Of a DNA stretch of 64,000 nucleotides, positions 49,037 through 57,568 are shown piece after piece. The notes beneath the pieces were generated by a model. That model did not search any database. It saw nothing but the letters and a program-made list of their open reading frames with translations, and was not told the DNA's origin. The stretch is from Neorhizobium sp. NCHU2750 (GTDB lineage Bacteria; Pseudomonadota; Alphaproteobacteria; Rhizobiales; Rhizobiaceae), in the NCBI RefSeq assembly GCF_003597675.1, contig NZ_CP030827.1, positions 1,922,001 through 1,986,000 of the forward strand. The letters run 5' to 3'. The stretch's first letter is position 1. Every line of letters begins with the position of its first letter. Both the position numbers and the translations under genes were made by a program.

Positions 49037-49564
49037 ATGAACCCTGCCATCGTGGTGATGACCATTCTCGGCTGCAACGATGCCGGCACCGATTGCCATT
49101 ACATCGCCACCGCCCAGGAGCGCTGGCCAAACATCGAAATGTGCAACGCCGTCTCCGAGGACCACCTGCCGGCCTATGCCAACCAGCCCTATCCGGTGCT
49201 GATCGCTGTATGCCAGGATCCGGCTGTGGCAGGCATTCCGGAAACCGCGCCTCTGCCCACCAACCGCCCGGCCAGCCCGAAGCCACCCGTTGCCGCAGAC
49301 GTCAAGGCGACGGCCCAAGCACCCGCAGCGATACAGCCACCGGCAGCACCGCAAACGACGGAACAGGCCTCTGCTGCACAAGCCCTTGATTCGGAACAGG
49401 CCGACCCGGTGACGGAGGAAGAAAAGCAAAGCCTTGCAGGGCGCGCCATCCAGCGCGTCAAGACCGTGCTGCCGACCACCGAAGGCATCAAGACGCTGAT
49501 GGCAAAGCCGGTCAGGCTGATGGAAGGCGGATATTCCTGGGTGGCGCGGAAATTCGACCGCTGA
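49037..49564 (+). CDS. hypothetical protein with conserved Cys-rich N-terminus
   Basis: A 175-residue protein. The first 65 residues form a compact domain with cysteines in LGCNDAGTDCHYIAT, EMCNAVSEDHL and AVCQDP, a pattern I recall in other rhizobial hypothetical proteins. Residues 70-130 are a Pro/Ala/Gln-rich low-complexity linker, and the last 40 residues are basic. No signal peptide is obvious. GGAG lies seven bases before the ATG. Function unknown. Confidence 0.75.
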   Translation: MNPAIVVMTILGCNDAGTDCHYIATAQERWPNIEMCNAVSEDHLPAYANQPYPVLIAVCQDPAVAGIPETAPLPTNRPASPKPPVAADVKATAQAPAAIQPPAAPQTTEQASAAQALDSEQADPVTEEEKQSLAGRAIQRVKTVLPTTEGIKTLMAKPVRLMEGGYSWVARKFDR

Positions 49565-49598
49565 CCATCCCCCGTGGTACCCCTTGTGCCACGAGGCT

Positions 49599-50726
49599 TT
49601 ACGCCACGAGCGAGACGTCCAGGGCATAGGCCCGGGCATTGCGGCGCAATTCGCCGCGATGAAGAAGATCGACCATGTCGATCAGTTCGCAGACCGGCCC
49701 GCCGTCACCCCGCGCACCGTCGAACAGTTCGAGCAAGCCGAAATAGCAGGTTTCCAGACCGCCGGTCGCCGAGGCACGTCGCCACAGGAACACCGCCTCG
49801 ACGAACACCGCCACGATATCCTTGCCGATCCCCGCCGCCTCGAACAACGCCCTGACCGCATGGGTGCGCCCGGTGGCGAGAATGGCTCTGACCCGCCTTT
49901 CATCGAGATGGACAAGCGAGACGATGGCGGCGGCGAAGAAGTCCACCTTGCCGCTGCAAAGCGCATGGATGAGCAGAGCCGGCGTCAGCCGCCCGGATAG
50001 TCTCAGATGCTCGACGAGCGCTGGTATCTCGCCCTGCGCAAGCGAGGCGGCGATGGCAACGACGGCCTCGTCTCCCGCCTCGCGCGTCATGATCTCGATC
50101 CGCTTGGCGCCCATTGTCTTGGTCACAAGATCGGAACCCGCGAGCGCGGAGGCCACATGCGAAACCAGCATGTGGCGGGCTTCGCAGGGAAGACCGTCAC
50201 GCTCGATGAGATGACGCCGCACGGCGGGAAGATGACCGAAACGCTCGGCCATGCGGCGCAGCGAAATACGGCTGATCGAGGCCGTCTCGTTTTCGAGAAG
50301 AAGCAGGATATCGCAGCCCTCGCCGACTTCCGCGATTGCCGCAGCAGCGCTGAAGCCGAGATTGGGGCGCGATGCCACCAGCCCGCGGGTAAACGCGTCG
50401 CCGCGCCCGACAAGCTCGACCAGATCGGCATCGCGAAGAACGGGCGAACAGGTGATGACGGTGCAGGCGATTTCCGCCTGATCCTCGCAAAGCGCCATGA
50501 TGACGGCGCGTGGCGCCTGAGCCGACGAGGCGAGCGCCTCGGCAAGCGCCAGCCTGACCTTCGGCGACGGATCGTCGAGCAGATAGGTCATCGCCATCAA
50601 CGCGGCGCCATGTTCCTGGTCGCCGAGCTGCGACTGGACGAACGCCTTGGCAAGCGCGGTTGCCGCCCTTGCACGTTCACCAGCTCTTGCCGTCTCAGCC
50701 CAGCGTAGGAATGCCTGTATGATCAC
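49599..50726 (-). CDS. DUF2336 domain-containing protein
   Basis: A 375-residue all-helical, HEAT-like protein of the alphaproteobacterial DUF2336 family, recognised by LLDDPSPKVRLALAEALA, ENETASISRISLRRMAERF and DFFAAAIVSLVHLDERRVRA. The family has no established biochemical role. The start is a GTG; no strong ribosome site is visible. The upstream region has a GGTTAA/TTAACC pair. Confidence 0.85.
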   Translation of the reverse strand: MIIQAFLRWAETARAGERARAATALAKAFVQSQLGDQEHGAALMAMTYLLDDPSPKVRLALAEALASSAQAPRAVIMALCEDQAEIACTVITCSPVLRDADLVELVGRGDAFTRGLVASRPNLGFSAAAAIAEVGEGCDILLLLENETASISRISLRRMAERFGHLPAVRRHLIERDGLPCEARHMLVSHVASALAGSDLVTKTMGAKRIEIMTREAGDEAVVAIAASLAQGEIPALVEHLRLSGRLTPALLIHALCSGKVDFFAAAIVSLVHLDERRVRAILATGRTHAVRALFEAAGIGKDIVAVFVEAVFLWRRASATGGLETCYFGLLELFDGARGDGGPVCELIDMVDLLHRGELRRNARAYALDVSLVA

Positions 50727-50789
50727 GATCTGCCCCGGAATAAGGCCGACACCTTTTCGTGCCGGACCTCTGGAATATTAGGGATCAAA

Positions 50790-50822
50790 GGTTAACATTG
50801 GTTCACCACGTTTATTAACCAT
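50790..50822 (-). promoter_or_regulatory. GGTTAA...TTAACCAT motif upstream of the DUF2336 gene
   Basis: GGTTAAC at 50790-50796 and TTAACCAT at 50815-50822 form 6-bp inverted arms. Both resemble half-sites of the cell-cycle regulator CtrA (TTAAC-type), but the spacing is not the standard TTAA-N7-TTAA. Confidence 0.3.
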
Positions 50823-50846
50823 GACATTCCCGCGTGCCGATTGTCC

Positions 50847-51458
50847 TTATTTTGCAGCGGTCGGCCGCTTCAACTGGAACACATCGACGCCGCCATCGGC
50901 GTAATCCATGTAACCCATGCGTGCCATCGGCCGGGCGATCTCCATGGCGATTCGCCCGTCGCGGATGATCTCCTCGCTGATATGGATGCCGACCACCTCG
51001 CCGAATACCATGAACTGCGTCCCAGCCCGGCCGGAAATCCCTTTCGGCTGGATGATCTCCGTCAGCCGGCATTCGAGCGCCGTATAGGCCTCGCCCACAT
51101 AGGGCGCATCGACGAGTTCGCCCATTTTCGGCGTGAGCCCGGCAAGCGCGAATTCGTCGACGCCGTACTCCACCGGCGCCGAGGATGCATTCATCTGGTC
51201 GCCGAGATGCCGGCTGGCAAGGCTCGCGGTAAAGACCCCGGTCTCCTCGGCATTCTTCAAACTGTGCTTGCGGCCCGAAGACGAGAACATCACGATCTTC
51301 GGGTTGTCGCAGACGATGTTGAAGAAGGAATAGGGTGACAGGTTCAACGACCCGTCGCGCCCCTTGGTGCCGATCCAGCCGATCGGCCGCGGCGCAACGA
51401 TCGCCTTGAAGGGATCATGCGCCATGCCATGTGCATTGCTGTCCGTTGCGTAGAACAT
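50847..51458 (-). CDS. flavin reductase-like domain protein
   Basis: A 203-residue FMN-binding split-barrel protein of the flavin reductase family. Diagnostic segments are VAPRPIGWIGTKGRDGSLNLSPYSFF and GRKHSLKNAEETGVFTAS. These proteins reduce flavin with NAD(P)H or use bound FMN. It lies 13 bases downstream of the nitroreductase gene on the same strand, so the two form an operon and may act together in flavin-dependent reduction. Confidence 0.88.
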   Translation of the reverse strand: MFYATDSNAHGMAHDPFKAIVAPRPIGWIGTKGRDGSLNLSPYSFFNIVCDNPKIVMFSSSGRKHSLKNAEETGVFTASLASRHLGDQMNASSAPVEYGVDEFALAGLTPKMGELVDAPYVGEAYTALECRLTEIIQPKGISGRAGTQFMVFGEVVGIHISEEIIRDGRIAMEIARPMARMGYMDYADGGVDVFQLKRPTAAK

Positions 51459-51471
51459 CTCGAGGCCGCCC

Positions 51472-52044
51472 TTACGCGTAGGTCACGACATCGGAAAGCT
51501 GCGGACGCGGACGGTCCGGCACCGGGAAATCGCTGGAGCCGATATGGATGAAGCCCGCAACCTTCTCGCCGTCCTTGACGCCGAGTGCGGCGAGCGCCTT
51601 GTCGTCATAGGAGATCCATTCGGTCCGCCAGTTGGCGACATAGCCGCGCGCATCGCAGGCCATAAGCAGGTTGAGGCAGACCGCACCGGCGGAAAGCACC
51701 TGTTCCCATTCCGGGATCTTCACATGCGGTGCCGCCGTGCTGATCACGCCGACGACGACCGGAGCGCGGGTAAAGCGCGCCCGCTCGGCATCCTTCGCCG
51801 CATCCGCCATGTCGGGGTTTTGAGACACAGCGATCTCCAGGAACGTTTCCCCAAGCGAGACGCAGACATCGCCGCGATAGACGACCAGCCGCCAGGGCGC
51901 GAGCTTGCCGTGATCGGGCACGCGCACGGCAGACGCCAGGATCTCTTCCAGTTCGGCCGCCTCCGGCCCTGGACCCTTGATCTGGGCGACAGGCGTCGAG
52001 TGGCGTTCGCGCAGGTAGTCGATCAGCTTTACGTCATTGTTCAT
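51472..52044 (-). CDS. nitroreductase-family flavoprotein
   Basis: A 190-residue FMN enzyme of the YdjA/nitroreductase type: [15 protein letters not shown] carries the N-terminal arginines that hold the FMN phosphate, [22 protein letters not shown] is the central motif, and [18 protein letters not shown] the C-terminal one. The ATG at 52044 has GGAAG about eight bases upstream; another in-frame ATG five codons earlier has none. Physiological substrate unknown. Operon with the following flavin reductase gene. Confidence 0.9.
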   Translation of the reverse strand: MNNDVKLIDYLRERHSTPVAQIKGPGPEAAELEEILASAVRVPDHGKLAPWRLVVYRGDVCVSLGETFLEIAVSQNPDMADAAKDAERARFTRAPVVVGVISTAAPHVKIPEWEQVLSAGAVCLNLLMACDARGYVANWRTEWISYDDKALAALGVKDGEKVAGFIHIGSSDFPVPDRPRPQLSDVVTYA

Positions 52045-52174
52045 CTCGGAAACTTCCATTCAGTGGGACGTGCCAGAGGCGCTGGCGGGGGATGTGGTAG
52101 AATGAGGCCTTGAAAATGCCGTTACCATAGGCTTCAAGTGGCTAGTCGCAAAACAAGAGTCAACCGGTCATCGA

Positions 52175-53167
52175 ATGTCAGGCATTTTCCTTGCTCGTCT
52201 CCTGCTTGTCGCAGAGGCGCTGTTCGTCGTGATGACGGCAGCCGCGCATGCGCAGGACGGCGACGCGTTCAAGAGCTTCAAGCAGCTCGACAGCACGACG
52301 AAGATGCCGAAGCTCAATGCCTTTTCCCCGTCCTCGATCCTGCCGCAGGGCGCGATCGCCAAGGATGTGCGCTTTGCCGCCAAGCTCACCAAGGATGGCG
52401 ATGCGGTACAGGACGGCCTTGCCTGGCGCGTGTTCAGCCCGATCGCCGGCGAGGATGGCAAGCTGCCGCTGGTGGCAAGTTCGAATGGCGGCTCTGCCGA
52501 TTTCCAGCTCGCACCGGGTGAGTATTTCGTCAACGTCGCCTTCGGCCGTGCCGGCGTCACCAAGAAGCTGACCGTACCGAGCGACGGCACCGTTGCCGAA
52601 CAGACGCTGATCCTCGATGCCGGCGGCTTCGTGCTCAATGCCGTGGCGGGCGCCGACCAGCGCATTCCGGCCAACCAGCTGAGCTTTTCGGTCTATTCCT
52701 CCGAGGTGCGCGAAAACGGCGACCGGGCGCTCGTCATGGCCGATGTCAAGCCGAACACGATCGTCAGGCTGAGCGCCGGTACCTATCACGTCGTATCCGA
52801 ATATGGCGACGTCAATGCCGTCGTGCGTGCCGATATCCAGGTGGAGGCCGGCAAGCTCACCCAGGCGGTGCTGCAGCATAAGGCGGCCCAGATCACCCTG
52901 AAACTCGTCTCGCAGCCGGGCGGCGAGGCGATCGCCGACACCGCATGGTCGGTGCTGACCGAGGCCGGCGACGTGGTCAATGAAAGCGTCAGCGCCTTTT
53001 CCACCATGGTCCTGTCCGAAGGCACCTACCTCGCCGTCGCCCGCAACAAGGACAAGGTCTACCAGCGCGAATTCACCGTCGCCGCCGGCCGCAATACCGA
53101 TGTCGAGGTGCTGATGCGCAATCCGCGTAGTGTCGGCCGCCAGGCGATCATCGAATCGCAGGATTGA
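52175..53167 (+). CDS. exported protein with repeated beta-sandwich modules
   Basis: A 330-residue protein with a signal peptide (cut after ...AAAHA-Q, residue 26). The mature part reads as three similar beta-rich modules, each ending in a strand like LAPGEYFVNVAFG, LSAGTYHVVSEYG and LSEGTYLAVARNK, followed by a second strand (KKLTVP, DIQVEAG, REFTVAAG). This GTY/GEY pattern resembles carboxypeptidase-regulatory or transthyretin-like folds. I recall homologues only as uncharacterised rhizobial proteins. Probably periplasmic. It is divergent from the nitroreductase operon. Confidence 0.75.
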   Translation: MSGIFLARLLLVAEALFVVMTAAAHAQDGDAFKSFKQLDSTTKMPKLNAFSPSSILPQGAIAKDVRFAAKLTKDGDAVQDGLAWRVFSPIAGEDGKLPLVASSNGGSADFQLAPGEYFVNVAFGRAGVTKKLTVPSDGTVAEQTLILDAGGFVLNAVAGADQRIPANQLSFSVYSSEVRENGDRALVMADVKPNTIVRLSAGTYHVVSEYGDVNAVVRADIQVEAGKLTQAVLQHKAAQITLKLVSQPGGEAIADTAWSVLTEAGDVVNESVSAFSTMVLSEGTYLAVARNKDKVYQREFTVAAGRNTDVEVLMRNPRSVGRQAIIESQD

Positions 53168-53210
53168 GCCTCTAGAGAGCTCAAGGCCGGGCCTCCCATC
53201 CGCTCAAAAC

Positions 53211-53798
53211 CTATCCCGCCTTCCGCACCGAAAACGTGCGCCGGATCGCCGAGGGCGGCCGCCTGTAGACCTCCTGGAAAACCGCATGGAAGCGTCTCAA
53301 GCTGCCAAAGCCGCATTGAAACGCGATATCCGTCATCGACAGGTCCGTCTCCGTCAGCAAGCGCTTGGCCCGCTGCACCCGCGCCGTCTTGGCTACCTGC
53401 AGCGGGCTTGCCCCGAGATGCCGGCGGAAAAGACGGCTCAAATGCCGCCCGCCGACGCCGACTCGGGCTGCCAGCGCCTCGACCGTCGCCTCCCGCCCAT
53501 CCAGCGCGCCCTCCTCGCGGATCAGCCTTGCAGCCCGTTCGACGATCGTCAGGCTGCCCTTCCAGGCCGGGCAGAACGGCGCCGTCTCCGGCCGGCAGCG
53601 AAGGCACGGCCGATAGCCGGCAAGCTCGGCTGCCGCAGCGCTTGGCATGAATTCGACATTGCGGCGATAGGGCAGCCGCACCGGGCAGACACAGCGGCAA
53701 TAGATGCCGGTCGTGCGCACGGCAACGAAAAACCGGCCGTCGAATTCCGGGTCGCGTGCCAGCCACGCCTGTTCGCAGATAAAGACATCAAGGCTCAT
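53211..53798 (-). CDS. Ada-type zinc-binding AraC regulator (AdaA-like)
   Basis: A 195-residue protein joining the N-terminal Ada zinc domain to an AraC DNA-binding domain. The four cysteines C34, C38, C65 and C68 keep the spacing of Ada, whose first cysteine takes methyl groups from phosphotriesters in DNA. Two helix-turn-helix motifs follow, from about residue 90 (VEALAARVGVGGRHLSRLF; MTDIAFQCGFGSLRRFH). It lacks the O6-methylguanine methyltransferase domain, as in Bacillus AdaA. Likely a sensor-activator of the alkylation response; no ogt, alkA or alkB gene is adjacent. Confidence 0.88.
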   Translation of the reverse strand: MSLDVFICEQAWLARDPEFDGRFFVAVRTTGIYCRCVCPVRLPYRRNVEFMPSAAAAELAGYRPCLRCRPETAPFCPAWKGSLTIVERAARLIREEGALDGREATVEALAARVGVGGRHLSRLFRRHLGASPLQVAKTARVQRAKRLLTETDLSMTDIAFQCGFGSLRRFHAVFQEVYRRPPSAIRRTFSVRKAG

Positions 53799-53977
53799 GC
53801 CGCTATTCTACACTGCGATCGGACAGCCTAGAAGGACGGAGTCCGTTTTCGGCGAGTCTGGGGCAACGGGCGGGTCTAAAGCATCCCGTACAAAAACCGT
53901 GCAGCGGTATAGTGCGACAGGCATGTGATAGCCGATGCCTCAGGACCGTCTCTCATGCATTCAATCGGGGTTACGCG

Positions 53978-54901
53978 ATGCCAGATTCCAAGGTGATGGG
54001 CCTGTTCGACTGGGGACTGCTCCTCGTCCTCTCTGTCCTCTGGGGCGGCTCGTTCTTCTTCTCGAAATTCGCGCTGGCCGAACTGCCGCCCTTCGTCATC
54101 GTCTTTGCCCGCGTGGCGATCGCAGCCATTGCCCTGTTCGCCTATCTGCGGGCGACACGTCAGCCCATCCCGGCAGACCGCACCACCTGGGCAGCCTTTT
54201 TCGGGATGGGTCTACTCAACAACCTCATTCCCTTCAGCCTTCTGTTCTGGGGCCAGACGCAGATTGCCAGCGGCCTTGCCTCGATTCTCAACGCCACGAC
54301 ACCGGTCTTTTCCATCATGGTCGCGCATTGTCTGACCGCCGACGAAAGACTGACCGCCAACAAGATCGCCGGTGTTGCATTGGGCTTCGCCGGTGTCGCG
54401 GTGCTGATGGCGGGCAATGCGCTGTCGTCGCAATCCGTACCCGCGCTTGCCATGCTCGCCTGCCTGACGGCCGCCCTCTCCTATGGCTTTGCCGGCGTCT
54501 TCGGCCGCCGCTTCCGCCGCATGGGGATTGCGCCGGCCATCGGCGCCTTCGGCCAGACCGCTGCAACGACAGTGATGACGATCCCGCTGGTGTTGGTCTT
54601 CGATGCACCCTGGACGCTGCATATGCCGGGCGGCGCGACGATTGCCGCGGTGCTGGCGCTAGGCCTGTTCTCGACGGCACTCGCCTATATCATCTTCTTC
54701 CACATCCTCGCCGTCGGCGGGGCGATCAACAGCTCGCTCGTCACCCTGCTGGTCCCGGTCAGCGCCATTGTCCTGGGCAGCCTCTTCCTCGGCGAGCGCC
54801 TGGCGATCAATCATCTCGTGGGCATGGCCCTGATCTCGCTCGGCCTATTGTCGATCGACGGCCGCCTATTGCGGCTTTTCCGTGGCAAAACGATGGCTTA
54901 A
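53978..54901 (+). CDS. EamA/DMT-family membrane transporter
   Basis: A 307-residue inner-membrane protein with ten helices in two EamA repeats; typical segments are LSVLWGGSFFFSKFAL and SSLVTLLVPVSAIVLGSLFLGERL. The ATG at 53978 has GGGG about eight bases upstream; the frame is open further upstream without a good start. It is divergent from the Ada-type regulator, which could control it, but that is only inference from position. Confidence 0.87.
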   Translation: MPDSKVMGLFDWGLLLVLSVLWGGSFFFSKFALAELPPFVIVFARVAIAAIALFAYLRATRQPIPADRTTWAAFFGMGLLNNLIPFSLLFWGQTQIASGLASILNATTPVFSIMVAHCLTADERLTANKIAGVALGFAGVAVLMAGNALSSQSVPALAMLACLTAALSYGFAGVFGRRFRRMGIAPAIGAFGQTAATTVMTIPLVLVFDAPWTLHMPGGATIAAVLALGLFSTALAYIIFFHILAVGGAINSSLVTLLVPVSAIVLGSLFLGERLAINHLVGMALISLGLLSIDGRLLRLFRGKTMA

Positions 54902-55018
54902 GCATCGATGTCGGATATCTGAGGAAACTCGCCGCGACACGGCTCACGAGAACAAATACAATAAGTTAATCGCGCTCGCGCATTTATAAGCAGTGCGACA
55001 AATGTTTCTCAGCTTTTC

Positions 55019-55055
55019 TGAATTATGACCGTGATTAGGCAAGGGTCATAATTCA
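55019..55055 (+). promoter_or_regulatory. perfect 12-bp inverted repeat upstream of the unknown pair
   Basis: TGAATTATGACC (55019-55030) and GGTCATAATTCA (55044-55055) flank a 13-base spacer, ending 17 bases before the 55073 start. The arms are AT-rich and lie in an AT-rich gap (54902-55072). It looks like a repressor operator, with half-site centres 25 bases apart, but could also be a leader hairpin. Confidence 0.55.
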
Positions 55056-55072
55056 AGCTGGAAATCATTTAT

Positions 55073-55918
55073 ATGCTGACATCCATCATTTTCTTCTCTG
55101 CGGCGATCTCCGCAATGCCACCAGCGCCGATCGGCGACGAGTATCCTCTGTTTCGGCAGGCGACCACGGCAATCATAACCGACGCATCGGACTATGGCGG
55201 CACCAAGTCAACGATGAAGGCGAAAGTCACGCCGGCCTCGGCGAAATCATGGTGCGAGAACTGGTATCCCGGCCAGAAGCACTGCACCGAGGATGCACTG
55301 ACCTCATCCGCCGGCCACGTTTACGAAGCCACTGCGAATTGCGAGACGGGTGATCTCTGGACAGAGGGAAAGCACCTGCTCTTCGACGGCCCTGAGACGA
55401 CGAACCATAATTTCGAGGGCTATGTCGGCGTCAAGGATGCTGAAACCGGAAAACGTCTTGGCATGTCGGACGCCGAACGCGGCGCTGAATTCGGCAGCTT
55501 GTGGCTCAAGCTGTGCCCGATGGGATGGCCATACAAGACCGTGCCGGTCAGCCAGACATTCAAGCTCGGCCCCAATGACGACAAGTACGGCGAATCCATC
55601 GGGCACAACGGATCGCTGATGTTCAATCATCAGCGCCAGCACATCATCGTATATTCCGACCCGAAACCGTCGCTTGCCGGAACAGTTGTGGAAGACACCG
55701 TTCTCGTGCGGGGATGGGAAGTGCCGAACGAATGGTTCAGCGGCGTCGCCTATACCTATAAGAAGGGCTGCGCGCCGGCTCCCTACCTTGTCACCGGCTA
55801 TTATCAGGGTGGCAATCTGACGCTGATGGGCAAGGCCCCAGTCCGCAAGGGCTGCGATGTCGTCGACTACAGCAGCAAAAGCGCAAATGCGAAGCTGGTC
55901 TTCGATCTTGCCGAATAA
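55073..55918 (+). CDS. hypothetical, probably exported Cys-containing protein
   Basis: A 281-residue protein of no family I recognise. A short hydrophobic N-terminus (LTSIIFFSAAISAM) may be a signal peptide. The rest is rich in aromatic residues, glycine and lysine, with cysteines around residues 61 and 71 (WCENWYPGQKHC), 90, 147, 233 and 259, suggesting disulfides and a periplasmic or secreted location. GGAAA lies about nine bases before the ATG. It is followed after 42 bases by a membrane-protein gene on the same strand, and composition is less GC-rich than the neighbouring core genes. Confidence 0.65.
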   Translation: MLTSIIFFSAAISAMPPAPIGDEYPLFRQATTAIITDASDYGGTKSTMKAKVTPASAKSWCENWYPGQKHCTEDALTSSAGHVYEATANCETGDLWTEGKHLLFDGPETTNHNFEGYVGVKDAETGKRLGMSDAERGAEFGSLWLKLCPMGWPYKTVPVSQTFKLGPNDDKYGESIGHNGSLMFNHQRQHIIVYSDPKPSLAGTVVEDTVLVRGWEVPNEWFSGVAYTYKKGCAPAPYLVTGYYQGGNLTLMGKAPVRKGCDVVDYSSKSANAKLVFDLAE

Positions 55919-55960
55919 CTGATCTCCCAAACTTGTATATGACAGACGGGGAAAGACCGA

Positions 55961-56539
55961 ATGAAGGATGTTATCTTCGAGACCGGCACGATCGTTGAGG
56001 TCGGTGAAAGCCGCTCCTACGGCGGCACGCGATTCTACACGCATATCGAATTGCAGCGCGCAGATGGCTCAAAAGCCCGTCTCGACGACGTCGCGGTGTC
56101 ACTGATTGTCACGCCGAAGCTTTTGACCAAAGCCGTGGAGTTGAACCTCGCCGACGCTCCTGTCGCAACGATCGCATTCGTCAACCAGAAAGGGCAGATG
56201 CTGGACAAGCCGCTCATCATGGGTGGCCAGTCGAACGGCCGTTTTTTCCGAAATCTGGTTCTTGGCTATGCCAGCGAGAATGGCTACGGCATCGAACGCG
56301 GAGTTTCCAAGCCGCTTCTGTTGTTCTCCAAGATCGCCACGGTTGTTCTGGCTTTTCTCTGCCTTTACATCCTTGTGGCCGGCTGGTGGCTGATCGCGCT
56401 GATCCTGCCGGTGCTCGGCTTGCTCATCGCGGCCGTTTCCTGGCGTCAGCTTGCCGGCTTCCAGAAAACCTTCGGCGTCATACAAAGCAAGTTCATCGAA
56501 CTCGGATATATCGACCGCACCACGACCGTATATTCCTGA
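55961..56539 (+). CDS. hypothetical membrane protein with N-terminal soluble domain
   Basis: A 192-residue protein. Residues 1-115 form a beta-rich soluble domain beginning FETGTIVEVGESRSYGG and containing an INxK-like IAFVNQKGQM; residues about 122-160 form two adjacent transmembrane helices (KIATVVLAFLCLYILV; LIALILPVLGLLIAAV). The tail is short and ends in TTTVYS. GGGGAAAGA precedes the ATG. It follows the unknown exported gene after 42 bases, so the two probably form an operon. No family recognised. Confidence 0.65.
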   Translation: MKDVIFETGTIVEVGESRSYGGTRFYTHIELQRADGSKARLDDVAVSLIVTPKLLTKAVELNLADAPVATIAFVNQKGQMLDKPLIMGGQSNGRFFRNLVLGYASENGYGIERGVSKPLLLFSKIATVVLAFLCLYILVAGWWLIALILPVLGLLIAAVSWRQLAGFQKTFGVIQSKFIELGYIDRTTTVYS

Positions 56540-56562
56540 GGAAGTTTCGTCCGAATTTCCGA

Positions 56563-56589
56563 CCGCCGGCCATGCTCATGAGCCGGCGG
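56563..56589. terminator. hairpin between convergent genes
   Basis: CCGCCGGC/GCCGGCGG stem with an 11-base loop, between the unknown membrane protein and the acyltransferase. No U-tract on either side. Confidence 0.4.
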
Positions 56590-56626
56590 CATCAAAGGTG
56601 CCATCCTCCAAAAAGCAGGCAAATAT

Positions 56627-57484
56627 TCATGCCGCCTGGCGGCGTTCCTGGAATTTCTGGAGCCGCGAGCGGCGCACCGGCCGCAGCGAAAAGACGGCGT
56701 GGTGAAGGGCAGACAACAGGTCCTTGCGCTCCCTGCGCTCCGACATGTCTTCCCAGGTCATCATCTGCCCCACATGGGCGCGGATCGTTGAGCCGGAAAG
56801 CCGCTTGAACTCGCGGATCAACAAGGACAGGCGCAGCGTCAGCGACAGCTTGCTGGCAATATGGAAGAGCGGACCGTTCTGTCCCTCGAAATAGATCGGC
56901 ACGACATCGGCCCGGGCCGACTGCACTAGCTTTGCCGGAAAGATCTTCCACGGCAGGTCTTCCGCACGGCCGAACCCCTTGGTCGCGGTGGCAACGCCGC
57001 CGGCCGGGAAGATGATGATCGTCACGCCTTCGTTGAGCAGCCTCAGCGCCTCGTGGCGGGTCTTCATGTTGATCGCCAACGCGTCCTTCGTCTCCTCGAA
57101 GGAGACGGGCAGCGAATAGGGGGCGATCTCCGGCACCTTCAGGAGTTCGTCATTGATCAGCACCCGGAACGGCCGGCCGAGCTGCTCGGCCATGGCAAGC
57201 ACCGCGATCCCGTCGCCGATGCCGAACGGATGATTGGCGACGATGACGAGCGGACGCCCTTCCGCAACGCGCGGCAGCCACTCGCCCTTGATGTCGAGTT
57301 CGACATCGATCAGGTCGAGCATCTTGCCGAACACGCGATCGGTCTTGCCGACGATATCGGCGCGCCAAATGTCATAGAGGCGGGCATAGCGGTCGCGGCC
57401 GGAAAGGCCTTCGATCGAGCGGATGAACCAGCGTTTCAGCTTGGGGTCCCGCTCGTTGGCATAGGAAAGTTCCTTGAAGCGCAT
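56627..57484 (-). CDS. lysophospholipid acyltransferase-family protein
   Basis: A 285-residue acyltransferase of the PlsC/hemolysin-like superfamily. The catalytic motif is VANHPFGIGDG with H85 and D91, five residues apart as in the NHPFG subgroup rather than the common HX4D; FEGQNGPLF and FPAGGVAT are the further acyl-acceptor motifs. It may make phospholipids or ornithine lipids; the sequence does not decide. GGAG lies six bases before the ATG. Two tandem 18-bp repeats precede it. Confidence 0.85.
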   Translation of the reverse strand: MRFKELSYANERDPKLKRWFIRSIEGLSGRDRYARLYDIWRADIVGKTDRVFGKMLDLIDVELDIKGEWLPRVAEGRPLVIVANHPFGIGDGIAVLAMAEQLGRPFRVLINDELLKVPEIAPYSLPVSFEETKDALAINMKTRHEALRLLNEGVTIIIFPAGGVATATKGFGRAEDLPWKIFPAKLVQSARADVVPIYFEGQNGPLFHIASKLSLTLRLSLLIREFKRLSGSTIRAHVGQMMTWEDMSERRERKDLLSALHHAVFSLRPVRRSRLQKFQERRQAA

Positions 57485-57519
57485 CTCGTCTCCGCGGAAA
57501 TCCCGCCGTTTATCATCGC

Positions 57520-57555
57520 CCGATAATATTTCAGATCCCGAGAATATTTCAGATC
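57520..57555. repeat. two tandem 18-bp direct repeats
   Basis: Units 57520-57537 and 57538-57555 (core ATATTTCAGATC, 17 of 18 identical) lie 36 bases upstream of the acyltransferase start on its upstream side. The arrangement suggests a regulator-binding site. Confidence 0.5.
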
Positions 57556-57568
57556 GATGTCAGTTTTC

